Assembly (NCBI RefSeq): GCF_004027225.2
Contig: NC_044296.2
Span: 3,516,796-3,580,795, forward strand
Direction of reading: 5' to 3'
From: Strigops habroptila
Lineage: Eukaryota > Chordata > Aves > Psittaciformes > Psittacidae
Length of the DNA: 64,000 bases
Below are positions 13,340 to 25,444 of the stretch, piece by piece. The position numbers were made by a program, and so were the translations under genes. Position 1 is the first letter of the stretch, and each line of letters starts with the position of its first letter. The notes beneath the pieces were generated by a model. That model was not told where the DNA came from. It searched no databases and was given only the letters and a program-made list of their open reading frames with translations.

Positions 13340-14110
13340 AGATGCCCATAGTTGGGCAGGGGCCAGACCCAGAGCCTGGCCCTGAATCACTCCAGGGCAG
13401 GTCCTCAGCCCCCAGAGCCCCTCTGCCCTGAGCAGAACAAGGCCCCTTCCCCAGACGAAAGGCTCAAGCCCCGCTCCCCTGAGGGCAGTGACATGGCAGG
13501 GGGCCCGTGGGGACAAGGAGCGCACAGTGGTCTCTGGCGCAGCTTTAGTTCAGTCCTTACAGCTGCCATGGGTCTGAGGGGCTCTGAGGGGCAGAGGGAA
13601 ACAGCCCTGGGAAGGGGTACAGCCCCTGGCACAACGCAGACCCCCCCCGAGTTGTCACACTCCCTGTGACAAGGTGATGGCTTCAGGCTGAGGGGCTGTA
13701 TGGCCAGGCTCAGGGTGGGAGACCAGAGAGGCTGTAAGAAAGCTGGTTAAAAAGGCTCTGTAAAATGGATGACAGAGGAATGGACCCCACACACTGAACC
13801 CCCTTCTCCCCCCTCTTCCCCAAACCTCCCAGCTCTGCCTGTGTAAATGGGGCTGGGGAACCCTTCCTTCCATCCTTCCTCCTCACCAGCAGAAAGCATC
13901 TCTCACCTCGAGACCCCAACAGTTTGTTCCTTCAGGGAGGAATCCTCACGGGTCTCCCCAGTCCACCCCAGAGTGGAAAATCATCTGCTGCTCCTGTGGA
14001 GGCTCCGAGCCCGCTCCAGCGGGGACGGACAGGGCCCCCGAGCCTCCCCTAACTGTCCCCCTTGCTTTCCCACTGCAGCACTTTCCCGTTCCAGCCCGGC
14101 CCCAAAGCAG
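13340..14110. other. GC-rich island of unknown nature within AT-rich desert
   Basis: Base composition is clearly richer in G and C than either side, with many proline-coding frames on both strands (for example 13,352-13,669 plus and 13,847-14,191 plus). CpG density is only modest, so this is not a classic CpG island. An A-rich run of about 24 adenines follows at 14,161. It could be an unannotated UTR or lncRNA exon, or simply a local GC-rich segment. Confidence 0.3.
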
Positions 14111-14158
14111 GCAAAAGAAAAAAAATCAGCCCAGAAAAGGCAGAAAATGTGTCTGAAG

Positions 14159-14200
14159 CAAAAAAAAAAAAAAAAAAAAAAAAATAAATAAACTAAATAT
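14159..14200 (+). repeat. Poly(A) tract with A-rich extension
   Basis: About 24 consecutive adenines followed by 'taaataaactaaatataataaag'. No retroposed gene or SINE was identifiable immediately 5', and no target-site duplication was evident by eye. Confidence 0.8.
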
Positions 14201-15514
14201 AATAAAGATTTTAGAACTAAACCCTCATCGCTCCCAGACCCCCGCAGGGAATCTCACTGCTCTCGAGGGCAGGCGTTTTTCAAGGTCTAATATTTCAAAT
14301 GCAGTGAATGAGAAAGAGTGGGAAGGGAAAAGGCAGGGCTGGGAGCAAAGGCAGAGACAAAGAAACTGCCCTTCCTGCAGCCCTAAGAGCTCTGCTGCTT
14401 CGCTACACATGCCTGTCTGCTGAAGGCTGGGATAGGAATATCTCCAGCGAGACAAAAGGGAGAGTTTCCTCTGCTCCCGAAGTAGAGAACAGATGGAAAA
14501 AGGAGGTCATAAAAAGAAGCATAAAGTTCTGCACTTCAGGAGATTCCCAGCCTTTGTGCAGAAATTCAAACTGCAGAAAGTCCAGATGCATCCATTTCCT
14601 CCCGGAGAAATGAGAAGCATGACAAATGATCGATACACAGGCACGTACTCCGAGAGCGTTCACACAAGGCTTACTAAGAGAGTATGGAAAAGTCATTTAC
14701 ACCATCAAAAGAGAGCTTAAAAAAAAAAAAAAAAAAGGCTCAAAAATTATTTTCAGCTCTGAGAAATTCCATCAAACGCCCCTTGTAAGAAATACACTGA
14801 CAAAGCAAAGAGAGAATCAATCACTACATCAGAGTTTAAACTGAGTTGCAAGTTTGGAGGGAAACAGGACAGAAGTTTCCAACCCATGCTTTTGAGTGTG
14901 CAAATTAAATCAATCCATTAAAAAAAAAATCATGTGCAAAACACAGTAACACACAATTAGGCAGACAAACAATTAGGCAGATAAAGAGAAAGAAATCAGC
15001 TCTTAGCTATGCAGCTCTGGATTTAGTCTGAAACTGTTTAAATACCTTTACGTCCTGGAACTGGTGATGTGCCCAGAGCTCCTTTGTTTAGTGGAGATCT
15101 GGGCAGAAAAGAAGGGACTAAAACCCTCACTCTTGAAGGAGAGAAGAAAAGGTACAGCCTCAACCAAATTGGACAGGGGGAGGGCCTTGCGCTGGGGAAA
15201 GGGGTGCAGGAGGAGTGGGAGTAGCAGAGGACAACCCTACCGCATTCTTCAGCCAAAAGTCTTTCACTTCAAGGAGGGGCTGGGGGAGAGGTTGGGTTTA
15301 GCGGGAGCCGTCTGAATGCAGACATGATTATCACCTAAGCATTCCTCCTCTGGGCCGGTTCATTAGGGAACGCTTGCAGTTCAGCTTGTCCCAAATTTAG
15401 GCTGGAGCTGCAGGAGGCAGGAGGGCATTAGTAACAGTGACTTGACATCAAAGGAGTTGGGGGAAAATAATTCATTTTCAATTTGGGACTTAAATTCTTT
15501 TCCTTTTTTCCCCT

Positions 15515-15570
15515 CCTTTTTTTTTTTTTTTTAATGGTGTGTTAACAGTAGCAAAAAAAAAAAAAAAAAT
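15515..15570. repeat. Adjacent poly(T) and poly(A) tracts
   Basis: A T run (about 15,516-15,532) is followed by 'aatggtgtgttaacagtagc' and an A run (about 15,553-15,569). Facing T and A tracts could fold as a short weak hairpin. More likely they are simple low-complexity sequence. Confidence 0.7.
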
Positions 15571-17750
15571 TGTTTCAAGTAAAAGGCACTTTTCTTGCTG
15601 ATTATTTTCCTATAATTGGTACAACTCTAATGAAACACAAAAAGACAGAAGACTTGATGGATAAGTGACCCAGCTCAAAACCTTCACAGTCAAAAGATAC
15701 CTCAGCTCCAAAGGACAAAATCTCTGAAGTTAAAAACATTTTCTCACAATAAATACATTTATAAATAAATGAATAAATAAAAAGCATTTGGTGATATAAA
15801 GTCTCTCTTCCAAGAAAGAACTTTGTCTGAATGGCAGCTCTGAGTCTAATTCCACTCTTTTTCTCCATGCAAAAATATCCTTCCTCTGCCTCTTGCTTTC
15901 GGAATCATTACTGATGGCTTTGCTTTAAATAATTTATAATAAAACACACATGGCCTCCTCCTCCCTGAGCTCCCTCTGCTCTGGACCACTGCACACCCAC
16001 AGCTTTGCCAGGAGGTGGAAGTCCCCCAGCGTGGACAGACTACGTGCCAGAAGGCTCCTCAGAAAGCCCAAATCCAGCTGCTTTTCAGGTCAAAGAGGTT
16101 CAGAGAAGTCTGTGCACCAAACGGAACCCAAACGGCTGTGCACAACCCACCCGGGGATCCCAGGATGCCTCCTTATTATCCTACCATCTGGCTTGGAGCT
16201 CAGTTACCTCTTTACACCCAGCAGATGAGGGTTCAAATGCAGCTATCAGCTCAATTCCCAGAGGTGCAGAAATTCCAGGGCAAGCCCCAAGCTGACGGGG
16301 AGACTGTCATCTCTTCTCCTCCTGCCTTGCTTTGAAATGTCCCCGCTGCCTTTCTTTGTTCTTTGGGCTCTTCCTAATCAACCCCCTACAAGCTTTATAG
16401 AAGTCAGAATGATGCTCAGCCTAATTAGCAGCAAACTTGTGGGGACTGACAGGGAAAAGGCAGAGCTCATTTGCACAGGCAGCCAATAATGGAGCATTGC
16501 AAGGAATGCAGCTCTGTCAACACATCTGCAGAGCTCCACAAGATACAAAAACCAGTTCCCTGGCCTGATCCTGCAATACCCATCTCAGTTAAAATAAGTG
16601 TGGACTTTACCTGGTTAAGAATGGCCAAACTGGGAGCAGAATAGCAATGAAAGCACAACCACAAACTACATTTTTCTCCCTCTCAAGGACACAGCAAGTT
16701 GGTGACAACTGCTGGGGCAAACGATTAGCTTTGTGTCCAGCCTAGTTTAATCCTTGCCAACGCCTATGTTGTGATCATCACGTTGTTTATGTGGGCATCG
16801 CATAGTTAAAAGCATTCCGACACCTAAAACTGCACACAGGGTCTCTCTGTTGTATTTGCAGAAGCTTCCAGAAATCTGTGACTTTTGGCCACCAAATATT
16901 TTAAATATCAGGCTTTCAAGTGCCCAAAGCAGGTGATATTACACAAAGGGAGAAGTTGTACTGTTTCTTTTGCAGGTGCTAAACCAACCACAGGTCTTTA
17001 CTTTTGGAAAGCATTTGTAATGCCAGTTAGATTTCATTTGGGTCTAGGGTATCTGGGCTAGAGAAAACTGTTCTTTGTGCTTAGAATAGACACTATCCCA
17101 TGTCTCACCTCTGGCATGATCCTGCTCAACCCACTTCCTCTGTTAATTCACACGTAAGTGATCTCAGAGCACACATTTAATGAACATTTCCTGGGTACAT
17201 TTGCTCTCCTCTTTCTCTGAGCGTAGCAGTGGGACACAGCCCTACAAATGACTGGCACATGAGGGAAATATACCTTCCCCTCAGCCTGCATTCCACCACA
17301 GAGGGTTAAGAAGCATTTTAAACCTCTGTGAACACGATGCTGTTCGCTCCCTCCCTGATTTTCTCGAGCAGGGCTTTGCAGCGCAGCTGCATGTGATTAG
17401 GGCATAGCAAGCCCCAGGATTCGGGCAGCCCAGCAAGATCTCATTCAAAGTCTCATTCAAGCCTCCAACCAGTTCTTTATTTCCCTGCCATCGAATGCTT
17501 GTTGCTGGCCACAGGGAGTTACAAACACTTGTATGTGTTTGTCTAGCTCCCCATCTGTTTTCCCGCTGGGTGGCTGGGTGTTTTGGCATTGCTTTTGTGC
17601 ATGATAACATTCATCGCAATCATTCCTGCTACTACCTGGTCCCAGGCAGCATGGAGAAGGCAACTGAATACCTAAAGCATCTTACCTACCTCTGCTGTTT
17701 GCATCCAATGTAATTCCTTAGCAGAGCTCAAGCTAGGGATAGAAGAGGAA

Positions 17751-18045
17751 GTTGGAAGGAAATTCTTCTTTCTTTCAGGGAATAGTGGGTGCACATCAGC
17801 CCCCTGAGAAACAAGAAGCAGTGGGACAGTTGTTGTTTCTCAACTGGATTGCTTCATACTCCACAAAACCCTGCAATGGAAGAGCCCTGAAGCATAAGGA
17901 GCAGTAGGATGGTTAAATACCCTTCCAGCCAGCCTACACGAAATTATCCTCAATAAAAAGCAGCTGCCCTTCTGCAGGTTTTTGGAGTCAAATGGAGGGT
18001 CCCTGTCTCAGTATTCCCTGAAAGAAAGAAGAATTTCCTTCCAAC
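17751..18045. repeat. 34-bp perfect inverted repeat with 227-bp spacer
   Basis: The left arm at 17,751-17,784 (begins 'gttggaaggaaattcttc', ends 'cagggaata') is the exact reverse complement of 18,012-18,045 (begins 'tattccctgaaagaaag', ends 'ccttccaac'). Similarity decays outward but stays visible for another 15-20 bp on each side. The spacer shows no ORF or named repeat. Possible origins are a MITE-like element, a duplicated and inverted fragment, or a hairpin RNA source. No clear target-site duplication is seen. Confidence 0.85.
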
Positions 18046-18062
18046 TCCCTCTCAATCACTAG

Positions 18063-20396
18063 ACAGATCTATCTGTAGCAACAATTGCTCTAGGAGAGGA
18101 ACACTACTGCTCTTTTAGCTAAGGCTGCCTCACTGACAAATGTAAGTTAGAGAAATTCTCTTAGTTTGGCCACTGCAGCCTCCAAATCGTACCCAAAGAA
18201 AACTCCAAGAGCCCAAACTTTTTGGAAAGCACGTGAAATGCTGTAAAGTTAATATCACAGAAAAAAACCCACTTGCCAGCCTCTGCAAATGAGCACAGAT
18301 GTTTTCATGCCAACTGCAGTGTTTAAGATCCCCACCTGTAAACCAGGATAACGCCTTGCCTTAGTTCACAGGGCTGACATGAAGATAAACTGCTTGTGAA
18401 GTGGTTCAGTTTTAATATGCGAAGCACAGTGGGGAAAATGCTTGTACTTAATTATTATTATTAATGATGTGCTTAGAATAGAGCTGTACAAGGAATTGAT
18501 TTTTTTGCTGCACTGGACATACTGAAAAATGAAGAGATAGGAAGAGTAATTCTGGGGTGATTTGATGAACATTTTAGCTTGACATGAACATGCAATTTGA
18601 CTTTAAACAATGTGCTTTTGGGTTTGGAGGGGGCTTTAATTCATTTTAAATTATGATCTTTGTTCAAGCTCCTGAAATGTTGTTTTGAAAGGAAAAAGGA
18701 CAGCACATAATTTTACGTTTAGTGAAAGGAAGGATTTGCCCATGATTGATTTTCTGTCAAAAGTATTTGACAAAGTAGAGATTTACAAGTTTTTCACAGT
18801 ATCAGGCCAGGAATTTTTGCCATGTCTCCTGTGTGCCTGGTCTGAGCTGTGGGAATAAATAATAGATATTATCATCTGACCAGGTAGAGAAAAAGATCCC
18901 ATCTCTTCCTTTTGGTGCACTTGCATGTGGCAATCCTATGGGAAAATAGTCTGAGATCCTCATTAATTAACATCATTATAATCATGTAAATGCACAGGGA
19001 GAACGTTTAAAGCTACTTAGAAAGTTAACTTCAACATTTGCTTTTTAATGCTTGGCTACCTCCTGGCCCTTCTGGGCAGTATGTGATATCAGGACCTTAT
19101 GAATATATCGAGATGGGAATCTGGTGTGTCAGTTCTGTTACACATTATTACACCTCTCTCCTATATTTCTGTACTGAAGTGTAGCAGATGATGTCTTCAG
19201 TCCTATCAGTGACTGTAAAAATCCTAGAGTAAAGCTGAGTGAAAGTAGCTTCAACTTTTCCATGTCTGACTTCATTGAGTGTAATGTAAAAAATGCATTT
19301 GCTAAAATTAGTACATGTTGGTTCTTTCAAGATGACACAATTGGGCTCAGGACAGCAACAGTTCTTAATCGTGATGTCATTTAAAGAAAAGAATCAAGAT
19401 CAGGCTCTTGTGCTGAGAACCGAGGTCAGGAAATGTGGGATTTTGCTGCTGCTCCAAGCTCCCTGCAAGGCTGTGTCCTGGCAAGCCCACGGCTGCTCGC
19501 TCTAGCTTTGAAACAAAGAAATTAAGAGATTTGATTTAAAGGGAACGGCAGGAATGGTCTGAGTAGGATACAGTGAAGTGGACATGGCTGACAAACCTGC
19601 ACTATCTGAGAGCTTCGTGGTGCTGGGGCAAGGGATGCTGCCAGAGGGCAGAGATGTGATCACTGAGACCAGCTACATGGATGATAGTGATGGAGGAGGC
19701 CAGGAGAAGGATCCTAGGAAGCCAGACAGCTGTGGGTATGGGCTCCACTCCTCCTTGGTAGGGAGCTCCTGGTTGGAGCTGTGACCCCTGGATTCCTCCC
19801 GTGGGCCCAGCACAACCTGCAGATCATCCCTTCCTTCTGCAGCCACTCCAGAATGTGGCGAGAGTCCTGTCCCCAGTATGCTTTTGATGCTGTTCCTGGG
19901 TGTTCTACAATATCTCCTGGGTTTTGTGAGGTGAAAACAGAGCCCAAGAGACAAGTTCCATCTTCCTTCAGGGCTGCTGAGGGACAATCACCTCATCTCT
20001 CTGTACTTCAGCTTCCGCCCCCCTAGAATGGAGGCACGATGCCATCTTCCTTTGAAATGTGTTTCTGCAGTGAATAGGAGTCAAAAACAGATGCAGGGAA
20101 TTTCCAGAAACTTCTCATCAAATTTCATAACATATTTGAGATCAAAAGTGGAACCTATCAGCACCACATGAAGCATTCAAAGGCAGCCACGAACAAACCC
20201 AGACAAAAGTTTCCTCAGGGAAATGGTTCTACATATTAACTGTTTCACTTGCCTTCCAGTTCAGCATATAGCCTAGCATGATCAACAGGTTTTTAACATC
20301 AAATCAGACTGGTTTATCATCTTATCTGACCTCCTAAATAATGCAGCCCAGATCGATTTTGCTGCCTCACCTTTTGCCGAGCCCGATCACATTTGT
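18063..20396. other. Non-coding, no recognised gene
   Basis: AT-rich until about 19,400, then more balanced. A minus-strand frame (19,673-19,987) and a plus-strand frame (19,578-19,784) have no recognisable features. No named repeats. Confidence 0.5.
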
Positions 20397-20718
20397 TTCA
20401 TAGAATCATAGAGTCGCAGACTGGTTTGGGTCAGAAAGAACCTAAAGCTCCTCCAGTTCCAACCCCCTGCCACGGGCAGGGACACCTTCCACTAGAGCAG
20501 GTTGCCCCAAGCCCCTGTGTCCAACCTGGCCTTGAACACTGCCAGGGATGGGGCAGCCACAGCTTCTCTGGGCACCCTGTGCCAGCACCTCAGCACCCTC
20601 ACAGGGAAGAGCTTCTGCCTTATATCTAACCTGAACTTCCCCTGTTTCAGTTTAAACCCATCACCCCTTGTCCTATCGCTACAGTCCCTGATAAAGAGTC
20701 CCTAAGAGTCCCCTCGTT
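20397..20718 (-). repeat. CR1 LINE 3' fragment
   Basis: Begins on the plus strand with 'ttcatagaatcatagagtcg', then 'ctggtttgggtcagaaag', and runs to 'ctacagtccctgataaagag'. The 3' UTR carries the 'cttatatctaacctgaac' version, shared with the copies at 50.0 kb and 56.7 kb. About 320 bp, 5'-truncated. Confidence 0.95.
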
Positions 20719-20916
20719 TGCCTAAAACATACATTGTAAAAGGTCCTGTGTGGACACCAAGACACTAGGATTCACGAGATGAACTTCCTACACACGCAGC
20801 CAGTGGAAGGGAATGGATGAGCCCGGGGAATAGGTGATCCACGCTTAAAACAGCTGAACAAGCTGTGCTGTGTGCTGCTGCCCTGCAGCACAGCCTGTGA
20901 GGGTTGAGGGTTGAAT

Positions 20917-21365
20917 GATGTACCTTGCTTTTGTCATGAAAATGTGACTGATGATGTTAAATGTACCTTGCTTTTGTCATGGAATATGCCTGATGATGTT
21001 AAATGTACCTTGCTTTTGTCATGGAATATGCCTGATGTTAAATGTACCTTGCTTTTGTCATGAAATATACCTGATGATGTTAAATGTACCTTGCTTTTGT
21101 CATGAAATATGCCTGATGATGTTAAATGTACCTTGCTTTTGTCATGAAATATGCCCGATGTTAAATGTACCTTGCTTTTGTCATGAAATATACCTGATGA
21201 TGTTAAATGTACCTTGCTTTTGTCATGAAATATGCCTGATGATGTTAAATGTACCTTGCTTTTGTCATGAAATATGCCTGATGATGTTAAATGTACCTTG
21301 CTTTTGTCATGAAATATGCCTGATGATGTTAAATGTACCTTGCTTTTGGCATGCAAATGTGACTG
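20917..21365. repeat. Minisatellite, 42/39-bp unit, 11 copies
   Basis: The core 'taccttgcttt' occurs at 20,921, 20,964, 21,006, 21,045, 21,087, 21,129, 21,168, 21,210, 21,252, 21,294 and 21,336. Spacings are 43, 42, 39, 42, 42, 39, 42, 42, 42 and 42. The 39-bp units lack one ATG triplet of the ATGATG pair. The first and last copies share a variant end ('aatgtgactgat') absent from the inner copies. Unit lengths are multiples of three apart from the first spacing, so a frame stays open on both strands: on minus the 14-residue unit HDKSKVHLTSSGIF recurs. No start context, signal peptide or family match supports a real protein. Confidence 0.95.
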
Positions 21366-22049
21366 ATCACCACAGCAAAGAATCCACTGCCACCCCCAGT
21401 GATTTTCTCTCTCCTTAATCACCCTCTGATCTGGTGGACAGCTAATAGGAGGAGCCACCAGCTGATGCCCCGAAAAGGATGCCCTATCTATTGACAATGG
21501 GAACTACCAGCTCTACTGGTAGTAGAAAAGGAACTACTTTCACCTCCTAGAACTCCTGCACATTGTCTAGATGCACTTTAAAGTTCACCCCAAAATACCC
21601 CAAACCCCAAATCCAAAACCATCCCAAGGGATCACCCTGTAGCTGATACCTACAATAACCCAGGTGTGTTGCATCCTGGCATTGCCCACACTGCAGAGTC
21701 TCCAGATCCAACCATCACAGCCTGGGGTGAGCCCTGAGGAGCTGCCCTCACAAAAGCAAGTCTTAGGGAGGGGGGGTTGATGAAAAAATGCTCTTAAATA
21801 AGATCTTCTCCAAGGTAGGAGGGTCTATAGCAGGATTTATGGGAGGAGGGGAATGTGTTATGGCAAATGTCCCCACTGGGCACATTTTACCATTAATCAC
21901 TGTAACTCTAGAAAGCCAAAGTTTGGTTGGTGTGTTGGAAGGGAAGCCCCAGGCATGAGGATAGACAAGTGACAGCAGAGGGGCAGGGGACGGGAGTAGC
22001 TGCCACCTCCTGGTGCACCGAGCATCCCAGTCCCTTGGGGCATGGCTGA
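21366..22049. other. Non-coding, no recognised gene
   Basis: Unique sequence flanking the minisatellite. A perfect octamer ATGCAAAT lies just inside the last repeat copy (21,351-21,358). No exon recognised. Confidence 0.5.
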
Positions 22050-22106
22050 GGGATCATAGGATCAGCTAGGTTGGGAAAGACCTGTAAGATCATCAAATCC
22101 AACCAA
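22050..22106 (-). repeat. CR1 LINE tail fragment
   Basis: Reversed CR1 end: 'gggatcataggatcagctag', 'gttgggaaagacctgtaag', 'atcatcaaatccaacc'. Only the last 55-60 bp of an element is present. Confidence 0.75.
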
Positions 22107-24476
22107 TGTCATTGGGACATTCCTGCAGGTGCCGGGAGCAGTGGGAGAAGAGGGGAGAGGACTCAAACCTGAGGAGGAAGGATAAGGCAGCAGTGAGGGA
22201 GATGCAGGACAGTGCTAGCAACAGCTCACAGCCATCAGCCTTGCTGTGGCTCAGAGTTCCCACAGTGGGATGTGAAGAGTCCTGCTGCTGCTCGTGCAAA
22301 AACCAAGACTATTTTAATAGTTAAAATGGTCTTTTGTTTCCTAGACTTCCAAAAGCTGAAAGGCCTGATAAACCCAGCTGCTGAAATGCCAAACAGAGAG
22401 CAGTGGATAGCACTTCGCTTATTTTCTTTGCCCGTTGTCCAGATTTTACGCTCATTCATGACTGACAGAAGAGGCTGAGGTCAGGCACAGGAGGATGGCT
22501 GTCCCCTGCACATCCAGACCAGGAGCAATCCTCTGGTCTCTGCTCACACTGGAAGTGCTCAGTTCCAAGCTAGCAGAGGATCCACCACTATTTTGGATGT
22601 CCTACAGACACCAACAGAGCCTGGAGTGGCCTTACCATTCCAGTAGAGCTTGACCACGCTCAGGTCCTGCTGGGGTCATTCCAGGGTGATAAGAAGAGTC
22701 CAAGATTCCCTCAGCAAGAGGATGGGATCCCCGCTGGCTAGCAGGAGACAGCCCTGTGTTCTGGATGCCCGGGCAGATGGCACTTGCCAACTGCTTCCTT
22801 CCCAGGGCTTTCCTGGGTTGCTGCAGAAGAAGCCTGGAGGAACAGAGCCATCGGGCAGTGGCCACGCTGACACCGCTGTCACATTGCTTTGCACAAGCCC
22901 AAAGAGTGGCATTACCTCTCTGGTGGGAATGTGGCTCTCATTACCAGTCCACCTCTCCACCAGTGCCCCTGGATGGAGAGGAAAGATGGGTCCTTCTACG
23001 CTGAGCCACTACCCAAGCTCCAGCGAGGCACATGCTTGGCTCTACCAGCTTTGCCTGAGTTCAATGTGGATTAACCTGGATGAGAGTCCCAGGTTACCCA
23101 CCCTGAGACCTCAGGCTTCAGTCAGGGGCGTTTAGACAGGACCGGGTCAGATCCAGATCCTGATGGTTTTGCCTCTGGAAGATCTGAGCTGACCTCAGGG
23201 CAGAGGGCAAGAGGCCAATGGAGATGATCAGATCCTCACTGCCTCCTGCCTTTCCCAGGGCTGTAGAAATATTCCCTAACTTTGCACACACGTTTGAGGC
23301 ATTATGTTCCTGTGGGAACGGGGATGCGTACGGAACCACACAGACCTGTCTGTTTTGCTGGAACCAACATCAAGGATGGAACCCAAGGTACCCACTCCTG
23401 ATAAGCTGCTATCAGTGTCCTGCTCAGGCCAAGGCTCCCGTCTGTGTGTGAGCTTTGCAGCCTTAGAGCTTGTGACCACAGTTGCAACATTCCTTTTGTT
23501 TTCTAGGAATTCGACTCCACCAAGGAGGGAAACCACAGGGAAATTGTTTCAGTGTGCGCTCTGGATTGGGAGCGGAGGGATGGGGCCGAGGCATGATGTA
23601 TAACACACAGCTCCACAGCCAAGATGGTTAAAAAAACACAGTTTTATTTCAACCTAAGGAAAGGAACTTTTTTCTTCTCTTTAGCTTGGCAGGCAGCAGC
23701 GGCCGGGCTGAGCCCAGGCAAGTGCAGATCAAAGCCAGGCCAGTCTGCTGCGAAAAATCAAGCCCTGGACATTTATTAAGATTTTATTCATAAAAAGCCA
23801 TGCAGTGAGTGCAGTGGGATTGCACCGTGGAACTTCTGACAGGAGAGCTGCCTTCTTGAGAATGAAAATTGCCTCTTTCTCCTGCCAGGAGTAAGGTGAT
23901 CCCTCCATTTCCTGTGAAATTCCAATCAGGGACACAAACACCTTTCTTGTTGCCCTCAGGTGGGCTGGAGTCTGCATCCAGCCCTTGCTCGAGGGGGTAG
24001 GAGTCTCACAGCCATGGAGTGGTCATCTCCAGGCAGATGTGAAGTCTCCCCACCACAGCTCTAGCCCCAAAGAGGCCCATGGAATCGTCTTTTCCCTTGG
24101 TCGAAAGCAAAGTCCCCCATTTTCAAACCTTCTTTTTCATTTGTAGCTCTTTTCTCCCCTTTGTGCAGTCTGTAGCACAGAAGTTTAACTTGGCAACAGT
24201 GTTGGAACAGACGGAGAACACTGGACCAACTCCCTAGATCCCAGGAACTTCTGCTCAATGCTGTATGCAGGATTTCCAGCCACTTACTGCTTGGATCTGC
24301 CAAGGCAAAGCCTAAAAACAATTTTCAGATAGGGAAGCTGGAATTTTCTTTAGGACATCAGAAATCCACAAGTCACCACATGGGTGTACTTCCCCAGAGG
24401 AAGGTCCAAAGTCCTCAAATTCTATGATGTGAACTAATTTCTAAGTGAAAACAAGGGGATAACTTTAGGGAAAGAA
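22107..24476. other. Non-coding, no recognised gene
   Basis: Several medium open frames on both strands (for example 22,650-23,135 plus, 161 codons) lack domains and consistent splice sites. A plus-strand poly(A)-like signal is not associated with any recognisable exon. No named repeat. Confidence 0.45.
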
Positions 24477-24822
24477 CCATAGAATCCCAGCCTGGTTTGG
24501 GTTGGAAGGGACCTTAAAGCTCCTCCAGTTCCAAGCCCCTGCCACGGGTAGGGACACCTTCCACTAGAGCAGGTTGCTCCAAGCCCCTGTGTCCAACCTG
24601 GCCTTGAACACTGCCAGGGATGGGGCAGCCACAGCTTCTCTGGGCACCCTGTGCCAGCGCCTCAGCACCCTCACAGGGAAGAGCTTCTGCCTCAGAGCTC
24701 ATCTCAATCTCCCCTCTGGCAGGTTAAAGCCATTCCCCTTGTCCTGTCCCTACAGGCCCTTGTCCAAAGCCCCTCTCCAGGTTTCCTGGAGCCCCTTTAG
24801 GTATTGGAAGACTGCTACGATA
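24477..24822 (-). repeat. CR1 LINE 3' fragment
   Basis: Begins 'accatagaatcccagcctgg' and 'tttgggttggaagggacc', and runs through 'gagcaggttgctccaagccc' and 'cagagctcatctcaatctcc' to 'cccctttaggtattggaag'. This 'cagagctcatctcaatctcc' version is shared almost letter for letter with 51,246-51,662 and 57,668-57,975, so the three are recent relatives. Confidence 0.96.
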
Positions 24823-25444
24823 AAATATCCCTTCCTACAATTCACTTGGTACAAGTATCAGTGTGGTTAAACCCAGAGCCAGCTTATCTTGAAGACAAAG
24901 ATGAGGCAGAGCCTTTAGAGCACATCCACACACGCCCAAGCCTAGCCATGAGCAAAGCACAGGTTGGGTCATTCCTCAGGGGAGAGAACATCCCTCTTTT
25001 TTCTTTCAGTGCAACCAGATGAGTAAAAAACATCTTCGTGCTCATGAAGGTTGTGCACAATCCAAGCCCAGCGCAGTCAGTTGGCACAAGGAGGCAGATC
25101 AAAGGAAGGGACTGGAGAGGTTCAGGAGGGGAGTAGAGGGCAAAAGCTCCCTCTTTTCAATTGTAAGGTGGTTACTGGTCTCTTTACAACGTGCAATAAA
25201 GTACAGGCTGGTTAAAATTACAATAAGCACAACTCCATAAAGTTTACAAACAGATCTGGAATGGTGATGGGGAGAACTCTCCTGTGGAAAGCAAATTTTC
25301 TAACAGAAATATTGTTTGAAGAATCTGGAATCATCTCCAGATTCTTTCAGTCAAAACAAAGCAGCATATATATTATGTGGAAAGTGAGAAGTTCAAGATT
25401 TGATATTTTTTTAGTCTTCTTTTTACTTTCACACCAAAAATCTG

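Larger units (their letters stand above)
8231..17743. other. Gene-poor stretch without recognised genes
   Basis: No coding exon recognised. The stretch contains homopolymer A runs near 14,161, 14,719 and 15,553 and a T run near 15,516. A GC-richer segment at about 13,340-14,110 has several open frames but no domain, no splice pattern and no family resemblance. I checked both strands for zinc fingers, kinase, GPCR, histone, RT and Ig signatures and saw none. Confidence 0.5.

Noticed and set aside
20917-21365. CRISPR-like regular spacing of the minisatellite
   Set aside because: Units are directly contiguous without unique spacers, and the genome is a bird. It is a tandem repeat.
24574-24870. 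Repeated frames starting [21 protein letters not shown] at several places (also 51,345, 56,631, 57,768 and, on minus, 49,848)
   Set aside because: All are the same antisense frame through the CR1 3' UTR, so this is not a gene family.
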